Below are positions 35,575-43,677 of a stretch of 64,000 nucleotides of DNA, in pieces. Location of the stretch: contig CAVVFJ010000008.1 in NCBI GenBank assembly GCA_963747425.1, positions 1-64,000 of the forward strand, read 5' to 3'. The notes under the pieces were generated by a model, which ran no database searches, was not told the DNA's origin, and worked only from the letters and a program-made list of their open reading frames with translations. Position numbers and translations under genes: made by a program. Numbering within the stretch: position 1 is the first letter of the stretch; each line of letters begins with the position of its first letter. The stretch comes from DASUPK01 sp963747425. Its GTDB lineage: Bacteria > Actinomycetota > Thermoleophilia > Solirubrobacterales > 70-9.

Positions 35575-35600
35575 CGGAGCCTAGCGTCAGCCAGGCTCCG
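35575..35600. promoter_or_regulatory. Inverted repeat upstream of the DtxR-family gene
   Basis: CGGAGCCT (35575-35582) and AGGCTCCG (35593-35600) are perfect 8-bp inverted repeats with a 10-base spacer, ending 4 bases before the start codon. The sequence does not fit the classical DtxR/IdeR box, so autoregulation is a guess; it might also form an RNA hairpin that masks the start. Confidence 0.4.
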
Positions 35601-35603
35601 GTC

Positions 35604-35633
35604 GATCCGGCGGCGGTGTTTGTGGCCGCCGTT
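35604..35633 (-). repeat. Dispersed 30-bp repeat, copy A (intergenic)
   Basis: On the minus strand this reads AACGGCGGCCACAAACACCG then CCGCCGGATC. It matches the copy in sir (22315-22344) at 29 of 30 bases and the copy at 36062-36091 at 25 of 30. The core contains CGGCGG and CCGCCG as a 6-bp inverted repeat. This copy lies between the ArsR stop and the DtxR-family start. Confidence 0.7.
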
Positions 35634-35641
35634 GATGTTGG

Positions 35642-35986
35642 TTACTGGGACCGACCTCGCCGCTTCTCGAGCGAGCGGCGCAGCGCCTCGAGCCGATCGT
35701 CCCACTCGGCGCTCACCATCTGGATCCAGTGCGCGGCCTCGTCCAGCGGCTGCGGGCGGAGCTTGTAGTGGGTCTCGCGGCCTACGCGAGAGGCGCTGAC
35801 CAGATCCGCGCCGCGCAGAGCCGATAGGTGCTTGGCGACGGCCTGGCGCGTGATCGGCAGCTGGGCGGCCAGACCGCTCGCCGTTACCGTGCCGCCGCGG
35901 GCAAGGGTCTCCACCACTCGCCGGCGTGTCGGGTCGGCGAGCGCGTCGAAGACGGCGTCGACGTGTCGGTGCGCGGGTGCTCTCAA
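35642..35986 (-). CDS. ArsR-family transcriptional regulator
   Basis: TTG at 35986 overlaps the TGA of the upstream SRPBCC gene (TTGA) and yields 114 residues. The winged helix is VFDALADPTRRRVVETLARGGTVTASGLAAQLPITRQAVAKHLSALRGADLV, typical of ArsR proteins paired with SRPBCC partners. No metal-binding Cys motif is visible in the recognition helix. The C-terminus (HWIQMVSAEWDDRLEALRR) forms the dimer helix. It is the second gene of an operon with the SRPBCC gene and probably controls it through the palindrome at 36458-36473. Confidence 0.85.
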   Translation of the reverse strand: MRAPAHRHVDAVFDALADPTRRRVVETLARGGTVTASGLAAQLPITRQAVAKHLSALRGADLVSASRVGRETHYKLRPQPLDEAAHWIQMVSAEWDDRLEALRRSLEKRRGRSQ

Positions 35987-36432
35987 GCGACCAGTGCGAA
36001 TCTCATCGCGCGCCCGAGGCGAGCGAGGCGCGAGCTCCAGCCGCCCGCGGACAGGGCGGTTGATCCGGCGGCGTCGTTTGTGGCCGTCGAAGATATGGGG
36101 GTCTCGACCACGGTCACGCGGCTCCCGCCCGGCAGGGCCTCGATCGTGAACTCGACGAAGCTCTCGCCCTCGCCCGGACGCGACCAGGTGAAGGCGAAGC
36201 GCTCGTTCTCCTCCACGGTCTCGACGGTGCCGGCACGCTCTTCTTCTCCGTCGCGGACCGCGATCTCGCCGCCCTCGGTGGGGTCGAGCTCGACGTCGGG
36301 CGCCAGCCATTCCTCGAGGCGGTCCTCGTCAGTCAGGGCCTCCCAGACCTCCTCGGGGCTGGCCTCGACGAGCGTGTCCCGCTCCACCCACGGAGCCTTC
36401 TCATCCGGTGCTGTCTCATCTCGCAACTTCAC
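35983..36432 (-). CDS. SRPBCC (AHSA1/START-like) domain protein
   Basis: GTG start, 149 residues. VERDTLVEASPEEVWEALTDEDRLEEWLAPDVELDP is the N-terminal strand and helix of the SRPBCC fold, followed by alternating strands (FAFTWSRPGEGESFVEFTIEAL). A copy of a dispersed repeat (36062-36091) encodes ATNDAAGST in the loop before the last helix, after which GWSSRLARLGRAMRF completes it. Such proteins bind hydrophobic molecules; the partner ArsR suggests they respond to a small compound. Divergent from clpP. Confidence 0.85.
   Translation of the reverse strand: MKLRDETAPDEKAPWVERDTLVEASPEEVWEALTDEDRLEEWLAPDVELDPTEGGEIAVRDGEEERAGTVETVEENERFAFTWSRPGEGESFVEFTIEALPGGSRVTVVETPISSTATNDAAGSTALSAGGWSSRLARLGRAMRFALVA
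36062..36091 (-). repeat. Dispersed 30-bp repeat, copy B (inside SRPBCC gene)
   Basis: The most diverged copy, 25 of 30 bases identical to copy A in the same orientation, keeping GGCCACAAAC and GCCGCCGGATC. It is in frame inside the SRPBCC gene and encodes TATNDAAGST, close to the TAATNTGAGS encoded by the sir copy. Confidence 0.6.
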
Positions 36433-36457
36433 GGTTGCCTATGCTACCGTAGTTCCC

Positions 36458-36473
36458 GCAACCTAAAGGTTGC
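36458..36473. promoter_or_regulatory. Candidate ArsR operator, perfect inverted repeat
   Basis: GCAACCT (36458-36464) and AGGTTGC (36467-36473) are exact inverted repeats with a 2-base spacer between the divergent SRPBCC/arsR operon and clpP. A related GCAAC...GTTGC pair overlaps the SRPBCC start near 36423-36438. The 64-base gap means that a bound ArsR could also influence clpP. Confidence 0.6.
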
Positions 36474-36496
36474 ATTACATTCGAGGAGGTCGTCAG

Positions 36497-37123
36497 ATGC
36501 CGATGGTCCCGATGGTGGTCGAGCAGAGCGCCCGCGGCGAGCGCTCCTTCGACATCTACTCCCGCCTGCTGGGCGAGCGGGTCGTCTTCCTCGGCTCGGC
36601 GATCGACGACCAGGTCGCAAACCTGATCGTCGCCCAGATCATCCACCTCGAGTCGGAGGACCCCGACAAGGACATCTCGCTGTACATCAACTCGCCGGGC
36701 GGGGTCGTCTATTCCGGGATGGCGATCTACGACGCCATGCAATTCGTCAAGCCCGACGTGCGGACCATCTGTTACGGAATCGCGATGTCGATGGGAGCGC
36801 TCCTGCTTGCCGGCGGCGCCAAGGGCAAGCGGATGGCGCTGCCGAACTCGCGGATCCTGATCCATCAGCCGAGTGGCGGGTTCGAGGGAGTTGCGTCCGA
36901 CATCGAGATCCACGCCCGAGAGACCCTCGACCTCCGCGACCGGCTTGACGCGATCTACGCCAAGCACACGGGGAAATCCAAGAAGCAGGTCCATGAGGAC
37001 ATGGACCGCGATCGATTCTTCAAGGCGGACGAGGCGGCTGAGTACGGGCTGATCGACCGGGTGATCGAGCAGCGGGAGCTGGAGCAGCGGAAGACCGGGT
37101 TCTCCGCCAACGGCGGCGGCTAG
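36497..37123 (+). CDS. clpP: ATP-dependent Clp protease proteolytic subunit
   Basis: GAGGAGGT lies 6 bases before ATG 36497; 208 residues. The serine protease triad is Ser98 (in MSMGALLLA), His123 (in ILIHQPSGG) and a later Asp (in DMDRDRFF). IYINSPGG-like LYINSPGGVV and RIxIHQP are ClpP signatures. ClpP forms 14-mers that work with ClpX or ClpC. It stands alone here, without a second clpP or clpX, and may be one of several paralogues. Its stop overlaps the convergent NTF2-like gene by 4 bases. Confidence 0.95.
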   Translation: MPMVPMVVEQSARGERSFDIYSRLLGERVVFLGSAIDDQVANLIVAQIIHLESEDPDKDISLYINSPGGVVYSGMAIYDAMQFVKPDVRTICYGIAMSMGALLLAGGAKGKRMALPNSRILIHQPSGGFEGVASDIEIHARETLDLRDRLDAIYAKHTGKSKKQVHEDMDRDRFFKADEAAEYGLIDRVIEQRELEQRKTGFSANGGG

Positions 37124-37539
37124 CCGGCGCTGAGCTCGGCCGCTCTCTCGCGCGCCTCATCGACGGTCAAGAAGTTGATGACTCGGCTGATCCGATCGCC
37201 CTCCCAGAGGCTGAGCTGGCCCCACCTGAACTCGACCGGCTGGTCGGTGCCGCGCGGGGTACCTCTCTGCAAGAGGCCGGTCACCGTCATCCCCTCGCCG
37301 GCGACCTCCTGCTCCTCCACCTCGAGCGACCAGGTGTCGTAGGAGCTGACCCAGTCACCGTAGAAGCGCTGGTACGCCTCACGCCCGCGGTACTCGCCCA
37401 GCCCGAGCGGCTCGACGTCCCAGACGAAGTCGGGCATGGTGAACTCCTCGAGCCAGGGACCCTCCCCCTCGGCGATGAAGACCTCGTATCCGTGCCGAAC
37501 CCTCTCCTCGAGCGCCTCGCGGTCGAGCGGATCGCTCAT
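37120..37539 (-). CDS. NTF2-like/SnoaL domain protein
   Basis: ATG 37539 gives 139 residues starting MSDPLDREALEERVRHGYEVF. The NTF2-like fold is shown by EEFTMPDFVWDVEPLGLGEYRGREAYQRFYGDWVSSYD and strands through EFRWGQLSLWEGDRISRVINFLT. It resembles many small proteins whose role (isomerase, cyclase or ligand binding) is not predictable. It is 10 bases downstream of the SRPBCC gene at 37550-37993 in a likely three-gene operon. Confidence 0.8.
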   Translation of the reverse strand: MSDPLDREALEERVRHGYEVFIAEGEGPWLEEFTMPDFVWDVEPLGLGEYRGREAYQRFYGDWVSSYDTWSLEVEEQEVAGEGMTVTGLLQRGTPRGTDQPVEFRWGQLSLWEGDRISRVINFLTVDEARERAAELSAG

Positions 37540-37549
37540 GACGCCGAGG

Positions 37550-37993
37550 TCATGCGCCTTGCAGGATCCTCTCCACGTCCTCGAGCGTCCGGCGAAAACC
37601 GCGCGCGAGCACCGGCTGCCAGATGAGCTCCTGGGGTCCACCGACTACGGGCGTAGGCACCGAGAAGCTCGAGCGCCAGTCGACGCGCGTGGCGCCATCC
37701 TCGGGGGTGAGGGTGATCGAGCCGCCGTCGTGCTTGAACGGGACGTTGAGCTTGACGATCAGATAGTCGAGGCGGGTCGGGCGCTCGTATGCCGTGATCT
37801 CCTCCTCGAAGACAAGCGGCCGGACCTTGATCCGTCGCAGCGCGCCCACTCCGTTCGGCGCCGGATCGCCCTGGCGAATCAGCTCGGAGCCATGGATCGG
37901 GCGAAACCGGTCGTAGTTCGCGTGGTCGGCCAGGACATCGAAGACGGCCTCGGCCGGCGCCGGGATTGTGCGCGTGACGTGGACGCTTCGCAT
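37550..37993 (-). CDS. SRPBCC family protein (polyketide cyclase-like)
   Basis: ATG shares one base with the stop of the HAD gene upstream (TGATG). The 147 residues begin MRSVHVTRTIPAPAEAVFDVLADHANYDRF, the canonical start of SRPBCC/polyketide-cyclase proteins, and end in the long helix QPVLARGFRRTLEDVERIL. The central strands (RIKVRPLVFEEEITAYERPTRL) are intact. Ligand unknown. Part of a minus-strand operon HAD - SRPBCC - NTF2-like. Confidence 0.85.
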   Translation of the reverse strand: MRSVHVTRTIPAPAEAVFDVLADHANYDRFRPIHGSELIRQGDPAPNGVGALRRIKVRPLVFEEEITAYERPTRLDYLIVKLNVPFKHDGGSITLTPEDGATRVDWRSSFSVPTPVVGGPQELIWQPVLARGFRRTLEDVERILQGA

Positions 37994-38805
37994 CAGGCAC
38001 CCGCCAGCGTAGAGACGATCGCCTCGTAGACTCCGTCGCCCATCCGTCCCTCGGTCACGGTGACATTGTCGCGCCCGGCGATCGCCTCGGCCAGGGCCGG
38101 GTCCCGCTCCGGCCCGTTGGCGGGCACGAAGAAACCGCCGACGACGTCGGCGACGGTCAGGTCCTCGACCGAGTCGCCGATCGCGATGCACTCCTCCGGC
38201 GCATAGCCGCGCGCCCGCATGTGGAAGACCACGGCATTGGCCTTGCTCGCCGCCTCGGGCATCAGGTGGTAGGCGTGCGCGGGACCCTCGATCCCCTCCA
38301 TCTCGGCGAAGATCGCGCCGTTGTCGATCAGCTTCAAGCCGGTGTGGCCGCTCTCGGCGAGCACTCGATTGGCCTCGTCGACGTCGACCTTCCCCTTGAA
38401 GAGAAGCGAGAGATGGCGCTGCCGGTGCCACGGGCTGTGCCAATCGAGCCGCCCGCCGAAGTGCTCGAAGAGCTCGTCGGGGATGCCCAGGTCCACCATC
38501 GTCTCGGCGAGGGTCTTGCCCGGCTCGGTCTCGGCGTCTCCGATCAGCAGCGTCGTCTCTCCATCGATCACGATCGCGCAGCCGACCTCGTAGATGTAGG
38601 AGCGCAATCCGAGCAGCTTCGCGTCCTCGATGACCGAGCCCTCGCGGCGGCCGGACTTGATCACGACCTCGACGTCCGCGCGGTGGCAGGCCTCGAGCGC
38701 CCGGGCCTGGAGCATCGAGAACTCGCCCTCGGAGTCGCGAAAGAGCGAGCCCCAGCGCCCGAGCAGTGTCCCGTCGAGGTCGGTGTAGACGCAGCGGAGT
38801 GCCAC
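37993..38805 (-). CDS. HAD hydrolase, Cof/MPGP-like (class IIB cap)
   Basis: GTG start; 270 residues. Motif I is VYTDLDGTLLG, with nucleophile Asp at about residue 9; motif II IKSGRR; Lys is in LLFKGKVD or SKANAV; motif IV is AIGDSVEDLTVADVV. The large central insertion fits the class II cap of Cof-type and mannosyl-3-phosphoglycerate phosphatases. A sugar- or nucleotide-phosphate phosphatase is likely; the substrate is unknown. Divergent from folP by about 35 bases. Confidence 0.83.
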   Translation of the reverse strand: MALRCVYTDLDGTLLGRWGSLFRDSEGEFSMLQARALEACHRADVEVVIKSGRREGSVIEDAKLLGLRSYIYEVGCAIVIDGETTLLIGDAETEPGKTLAETMVDLGIPDELFEHFGGRLDWHSPWHRQRHLSLLFKGKVDVDEANRVLAESGHTGLKLIDNGAIFAEMEGIEGPAHAYHLMPEAASKANAVVFHMRARGYAPEECIAIGDSVEDLTVADVVGGFFVPANGPERDPALAEAIAGRDNVTVTEGRMGDGVYEAIVSTLAGA

Positions 38806-38840
38806 AGCCCGCCAACCGTATTGGGGTTTACCGTTGACTC

Positions 38841-39698
38841 GTGGCTTCGTGGCAACTGAAGGACCGGGCGCTCGAGCTCCAGAAACCGGTCGGCGTCGGG
38901 ATCGTCAACGTCACCGAGGACTCGATGTTCGAGGGAGCGCGGAGCGGGACGCCTGAGCGGGCGGTCGAGGACGGCGTCGCCCTGGCCGAGGCGGGCTTCG
39001 ACATGCTCGACGTTGGGGCCGTGGCAGCGCGCAGCGGGCCGCCGGTCCCTGCGCGGGAGGAGGCCACGAGGCTGATCCCGGCGATCCAGGGCCTCGCGGC
39101 CCGGACCGAGCTGCCCCTCTCGGCCGACACCTTCTCCCCCGAGGTGGCCGAGCAGGCGCTCGAGGCGGGAGCGGTCGCGATCAACGACATCGGCGGGGGC
39201 GGCGAGGAGATGTTCGAGCTCGCCGCCGGGTCCGGCTGCGGGCTGGTGATCATGCACATCGAGGGCCCGCCCCGCGAGGACAGGGCCATCCCCCGTTACG
39301 ACGATCCCGTCGAGCATCTGCGCGGCTGGTTCTCGGGCCGCATCGAGGCCGCGCAGGCTCGGGGAGTCGCCGAGGAGCAGATCGCTCTCGACCCGGGCCT
39401 GGACTTCGACCTGTCGCTGGAGGACGACCTGGAGGTCCTGCGGAGGCTCGGGGAGCTGAAGGAGCTCGGGCGGCCGCTGTACGTATCCCTGTCGCGCAAG
39501 GACTTCCTCGGAGCCCTGCTGGCCGGCTCCTGGGAGTCACGCCTGCCGGCGCCTGACCGCGAGTGGGCGACCGCGGCCGCGACCGCTCTCGCCGTGACGG
39601 CCGGCGCGGACCTGCTGCGGCTGCACGACGCCAGTGCCCTCCAGTCGATGCGAATCGCGGCCGCGATCGAGGCGCCGCGCGGAGCGCAGGTTGGCTAG
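38841..39698 (+). CDS. folP: Dihydropteroate synthase, divergent
   Basis: GTG start; 285-residue TIM barrel. Many DHPS positions are kept: GIVNVTEDSM (normally NVTPDSF), SADTFSPEVAEQAL, NDIGGGG, DPGLDFD, the SRKDFLGALL motif and the last-strand RLHDASALQSM (normally RVHD). Others differ: the usual pterin-loop STRPG reads DVGAVAARSGPP, and MHMRGTP reads MHIEGPPR. It would join pterin pyrophosphate to p-aminobenzoate. Either a lineage-specific DHPS or a relative with changed substrate; no second folate gene is next to it. Its end overlaps the helicase start. Confidence 0.75.
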   Translation: MASWQLKDRALELQKPVGVGIVNVTEDSMFEGARSGTPERAVEDGVALAEAGFDMLDVGAVAARSGPPVPAREEATRLIPAIQGLAARTELPLSADTFSPEVAEQALEAGAVAINDIGGGGEEMFELAAGSGCGLVIMHIEGPPREDRAIPRYDDPVEHLRGWFSGRIEAAQARGVAEEQIALDPGLDFDLSLEDDLEVLRRLGELKELGRPLYVSLSRKDFLGALLAGSWESRLPAPDREWATAAATALAVTAGADLLRLHDASALQSMRIAAAIEAPRGAQVG

Positions 39699-41987
39699 TC
39701 CGGCCGTGGCGGGCGGAGCCTGGGAGCCGGCCCTCGGGCCGGCCCGGGAGGACGGGCGCCTGGTCGCCGAGTCGGCCGAGCCCGCGACGATGGCGAAGCT
39801 CACCGGGCTGCCGGACTCGCTCGATCCGGCGCTGGCCGAGGCGCTGTCGGGAGCCGGAATCGAGTCGCTGTACTCGCATCAGGCGGCCGCCTACGAGACC
39901 GCGCGCCGCTCCAACCTGATCCTGACGAGCGGCACGGCCTCGGGGAAGTCGCTGTCGTTCAACCTGCCCGTGCTCGACGGCATCGCCCGGGAGCCCCTGC
40001 GCCGGGCGTTCTACCTCTATCCGACCAAGGCCCTGGCCCAGGACCAGGCGCGGAAGCTCGGGCGAGCTCCGGCCTCCGGGGCTGCGCGAGGCGATCTACG
40101 ACGGCGACACGCCGCGGGAGGACCGCCCCTCCATCCGCCGTCGCGCCAACCTGGTCCTCACGAATCCCGACATGCTCAACGTCGGGGTACTCCCTCATCA
40201 CAAGCGCTGGGGCGACTTCCTCGCCAACCTCGGCTGGGTGGTGGTCGACGAGGCGCACACCTACCGAGGCGTCTTCGGCTCCCACGTGGCGAACGTGCTC
40301 CGGCGCCTGCGGCGCGTGGCGCGGATCTACGGCTCCGAGCCGCGGTTCGTCCTCGCCTCGGCGACGATCGCCAACCCGGGCGAGCTGGCGGAGCGGCTCA
40401 CGGGGCTGCCCTTCGAGCTGCTCGATGACGACGGGGCCCCCCGCGCCGGCCGTGAGATCGCGATGTGGAACCCACCGGTGATCGAGCAGCACACGATGAC
40501 CCGCCGCTCGGCGGTGTCGGAGGCGGCCGACCTGCTTGTGGAGCTGGTCTCCCGCGGGGTGCGGACGATCTGCTTCATGCGGAGCCGGCGGGGGATCGAG
40601 CTGATCAACAGGTTCGCCTCCGACGAGCTGGCGAAGAGGGGGCAGGGCGGCCTCGCCGAGCGGATCGCGCCCTACCGGGCCGGCTACACGCCGCAGCAGC
40701 GGCGCGAGATCGAGTCGCAGCTCTCCTCGGGCGAGCTGCTCGCCGTCGCCGCAACGGACGCGCTGGAGCTGGGGATAGACGTCGGCGAGCTCGACGCAGC
40801 GATCTGCGTGAACTTCCCAGGAACCGTTGCGAGTCTGCGCCAGATGTGGGGCCGCGCGGGAAGGCGCAAGCGGGGGCTCGCGGTCTACGTCGCGGGGGAG
40901 GACGCCCTCGACCAGTTCTTCTGCCGACACCCCGACGAGTTCCTGGAGCGCCCGGTCGAGGCGGCGATCCTCGACCACCGCTCAGAGCAGATCCAGATGC
41001 AGCACCTGCTCGCGGCGGCCTACGAGTCCCCGCTCGGGCCCGACGACGACGAGATCCTCGGGGAGGGCTGGCAGGAGCGGGCCGAGCGGCTGGTGACGGC
41101 CGGAGAGCTGCGGCGCGGCCGGGGCGAGCGCTACCTGACCCGCACCGGCGATTTCGTCGCCGGCCGGATCGCGCTGCGGTCCTCATCGGTCGACAGCGTC
41201 GCCGTCGTCGACGCCTCCTCGGGCGAGATGCTCGGCAACGTCGAGGCGGAACGCGCCTTCTCGACCGTTCATCCGGGCGCGATCTATCTCCATCTCGGGC
41301 GCTCCTACGAGGTCGCCGAGCTGGACGTCGGCTCGCGGCGCGCGATCGTCAAGCCCTTCGAGGGCGACTACTACACGCAGGTGAAGAAGGAGACCGAGGT
41401 CTACGTCGAGGGGATGGAGACGCAGCGGCAGGCGCTTCGGCGTCGAGCTCAGCTTCGGCACGGTCTCGGTCTCCGAGCAGGTGATCGCCTACCAGCGCAA
41501 GCGGCTCGGCGACAACAAGGTGATCGACATCGTCTCCCTGGATCTGCCCGAGCAGAACTTCGTCACCCAGGCGCTCTGGTACGTGATCTCAGAGCGGATG
41601 GCGGCGACGCTTCCAAGCGAGGTCCTGCTCGGAGCCCTGCACGCCTCAGAGCACGGTCAGATCGCGGTCCTGCCGCTGATCGCCATGTGCGACCGCTGGG
41701 ACATCGGCGGCCTCTCCACCAACATCCACCATCAGACGGGCTCGCCGACGATCTTCATCTATGACGGGCACCCGGGCGGCGTCGGGATAACCCGGCTCGG
41801 CTATGAGAAGTTCGAGCGCCTGGTCGGGGACGCCGACCGCCTGATCCGCGAGTGCCCCTGCGACGACGGCTGTCCCTCCTGCGTGCAGAGCCCGAAGTGC
41901 GGCAACCTGAACGAGCACCTCCACAAGGGCGGGGCGCTGGAGCTGATGGGGCAGATGCTGGCGGAGGGGAAGGCGAAGGCCTCGTGA
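39691..41987 (+). pseudogene. DEAD/DEAH helicase with DUF1998 C-terminus (MrfA/YprA-like), two frameshifts
   Basis: TTG 39691 (or GTG 39706) starts a Ski2-like helicase: TSGTASGKSLSFNLP (motif I), TKALAQDQ (Ia), LVLTNPDM, VVVDEAHTYRG (II, DEAH), LASATIANP (III), ATDALELGIDVGELD (V) and MWGRAGRRKRG (VI). The C-terminal DUF1998 region has PCDDGCPSCVQSPKCG, four Cys that bind zinc. The frame breaks near 40061-40064 (one extra C restores KLGELRPPGLRE) and near 41434-41438 (one extra base restores QALGVELSFGTVS). Repaired length is about 765 residues. MrfA-type helicases repair mitomycin-type DNA damage. The uncharacterised breaks may be sequence errors. Confidence 0.82.
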
Positions 41988-42532
41988 CCCAGAGTGCTCA
42001 GATCTCGGTGATCGGGGCGTCGGAGGGCTCGGACGAGATCCTTCGCGACGCCGAGGCCGTCGGCCGCGGTATCGCCGAGGCGGGCGCGGTGCTCGTCTGC
42101 GGCGGCCTTACGGGTGTGATGGATGCCGCTTCGAAGGGTGCGTCCGACGCCGGCGGAACCGTCCTGGCGGTCCTCCCCACGCTTTCCCCGGCGGACGCCA
42201 ACCCCTACGTCACACACGCCGTCGCAACCGGGACGGGTCATGCGCGCAACCTTGCGGTGGTCGCCTCGGGGGAGGCCGTGATCGCGGTCGGCGGCGAGTG
42301 GGGGACGCTTTCCGAGATCGCGTTTGCGCGCAAGCTTGGCCGGCCGGTGGTCGCGATTCAGAGCTGGACCCTCCGCAACCATGCCGGAACCGACCTGGGA
42401 ATCGTGGAGGCGGAGAGCCCCGAGGAGGCCGTCAAGGCGGCGCTGTCCGCGGCGGTGGTCGAATCGAGCTCGGACGATCGCACCGAGGCGGCCGACGACG
42501 TCCTCGACCAGACCGACGTCGATCGCAGCTAG
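41984..42532 (+). CDS. TIGR00725 family (LOG/lysine decarboxylase-like) protein
   Basis: GTG 41984 overlaps the helicase TGA (GTGA), giving 182 residues. ISVIGASEGSDEILRDAEAVG, AGAVLVCGGLTGVMDAASKGA and AVATGTGHARNLAVVASGEAVIAVGGEWGTLSEIA show the Rossmann fold with the GG-x-G-T-L-x-E motif of LOG/LDC-like phosphoribohydrolases; this subgroup (TIGR00725) has no proven substrate. The last ~30 residues are acidic. Translationally coupled to the helicase. Confidence 0.85.
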   Translation: MTQSAQISVIGASEGSDEILRDAEAVGRGIAEAGAVLVCGGLTGVMDAASKGASDAGGTVLAVLPTLSPADANPYVTHAVATGTGHARNLAVVASGEAVIAVGGEWGTLSEIAFARKLGRPVVAIQSWTLRNHAGTDLGIVEAESPEEAVKAALSAAVVESSSDDRTEAADDVLDQTDVDRS

Positions 42533-43557
42533 GGCGACGGGTAGCGCGCCCGCAGGGCGAGGATCGCGAAGGCATGCGACCAGGCGAGGGGCGTGGTCGA
42601 GGTCGGGTGCCCGCTGCGCGCATCGACCCTCTCTGGGAGCGTTCCGTATGCGGTGGCCGCCCGGCGGAGCTCCCGCAGCAGGCGGTCGGCCGCGTGCGTC
42701 TCCCCGAGCTCGACCAGCGCCCATGCCGTCCAGGCCGTCGGCGCGGTCCAGACCTGTCCCGGCGTCCAACCCTCGATCGGGGGGATGCCGTAGGGCGTCG
42801 ACTCTCGCGCCATCGCGAGCAGGGTGCCCCGGGCCGCGTGGCGCAGACCGCGATCGCCGAATGGCACGACCGCCCAGGCCGCGGCCGAATCGAGCTCACG
42901 TCCGCCCTGCTTGCGCGTCAGTCCGCGAGGGCCGAGGAAGCCGCGCGCGATCTCGGCGGCCGGGGCCCCGGCCGCGATCGCGTTGCCGAGCAGGTCCCCG
43001 GTGACGTTCTCGCCGTAGTCCTGGCGATCGCGCCAGTCGCCGAGTGACCCTCGAGCCTCGCGCTCCCCTGTGGCGGCCGATGCGGCCGCCGCCCAGCCGG
43101 CCGCGTCCCCCGCCTCGGGGCGACCCGGAACGCGATCGCCGTCGGGCTGGAAGCGGGCGCCATCGAGGTCGAGGCCGCCGACGAAGCCTGCCACGCGCCG
43201 GGCCTCGGAACGGAGCCCGGCTGCCTCGAGCGCGATCGCCCCGGCGGAGGCGTCCCGTGGCCAGACGTAGTCCCAGCCATCCCGCGCGCCGGCGATCATC
43301 GCCCCGGTCCGCGGGTCGGTGAGGTTGACCAGCACCCGGACCGAGCGCAGGTAGAGGCGCCGGGCCCAGCGCGGGGCGTGCGGGCCCAGCGGCCGGGTGT
43401 GCCGGCGGACCTCGGCCAGGGAGAACGGCCCGGACCGCGGAATCCCGAATTGGGGCGAGGGCGGCGCTGTCTCGATCGGCGAAAGGGGCTGCTCCGTCGC
43501 GCCTGAGACGGAGGCCGCCACGAGGACCGCTGCGCCGACCGCGACGATGCTCCGCAT
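42529..43557 (-). CDS. Secreted glycoside hydrolase family 15-like protein
   Basis: ATG 43557 (GTG 43560 is an alternative) gives 342 residues. A signal peptide (IVAVGAAVLVAASVSG) precedes an alpha-rich (alpha/alpha)6-type domain. TGAMIAGARDGWDYVWPRDASAGAIAL matches the GH15 glucoamylase core around the substrate-binding W-x-Y-V-W-P-R-D motif, and PERVDARSGHPTSTTPLAWSHAFAIL the C-terminal catalytic Glu region. Shorter than typical GH15 enzymes, so it may be a trimmed or divergent glucoamylase/dextranase acting outside the cell. Overlaps the neighbouring convergent stop by 4 bases. Confidence 0.75.
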   Translation of the reverse strand: MRSIVAVGAAVLVAASVSGATEQPLSPIETAPPSPQFGIPRSGPFSLAEVRRHTRPLGPHAPRWARRLYLRSVRVLVNLTDPRTGAMIAGARDGWDYVWPRDASAGAIALEAAGLRSEARRVAGFVGGLDLDGARFQPDGDRVPGRPEAGDAAGWAAAASAATGEREARGSLGDWRDRQDYGENVTGDLLGNAIAAGAPAAEIARGFLGPRGLTRKQGGRELDSAAAWAVVPFGDRGLRHAARGTLLAMARESTPYGIPPIEGWTPGQVWTAPTAWTAWALVELGETHAADRLLRELRRAATAYGTLPERVDARSGHPTSTTPLAWSHAFAILALRARYPSP

Positions 43558-43588
43558 CACAGTCCGGACGCTAGCCTGTGCGCCTCCC

Positions 43589-43661
43589 GGCGAGGTAGCT
43601 CAGTTGGTAGAGCACACGACTGAAAATCGTGGTGTCGCCAGTTCGATTCTGGCCCTCGCCA
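43589..43661 (+). tRNA. tRNA-Phe (GAA)
   Basis: 73-nt cloverleaf: acceptor GGCGAGG/CCTCGCC, D-arm GCTC-AGTTGGTA-GAGC, anticodon stem CACGA/TCGTG around loop CTGAAAA with anticodon GAA, T-arm CCAG-TTCGATT-CTGG, discriminator A. CCA is not encoded and must be added after transcription. Confidence 0.95.
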
Positions 43662-43677
43662 TCTCGACTCGCCCTGC

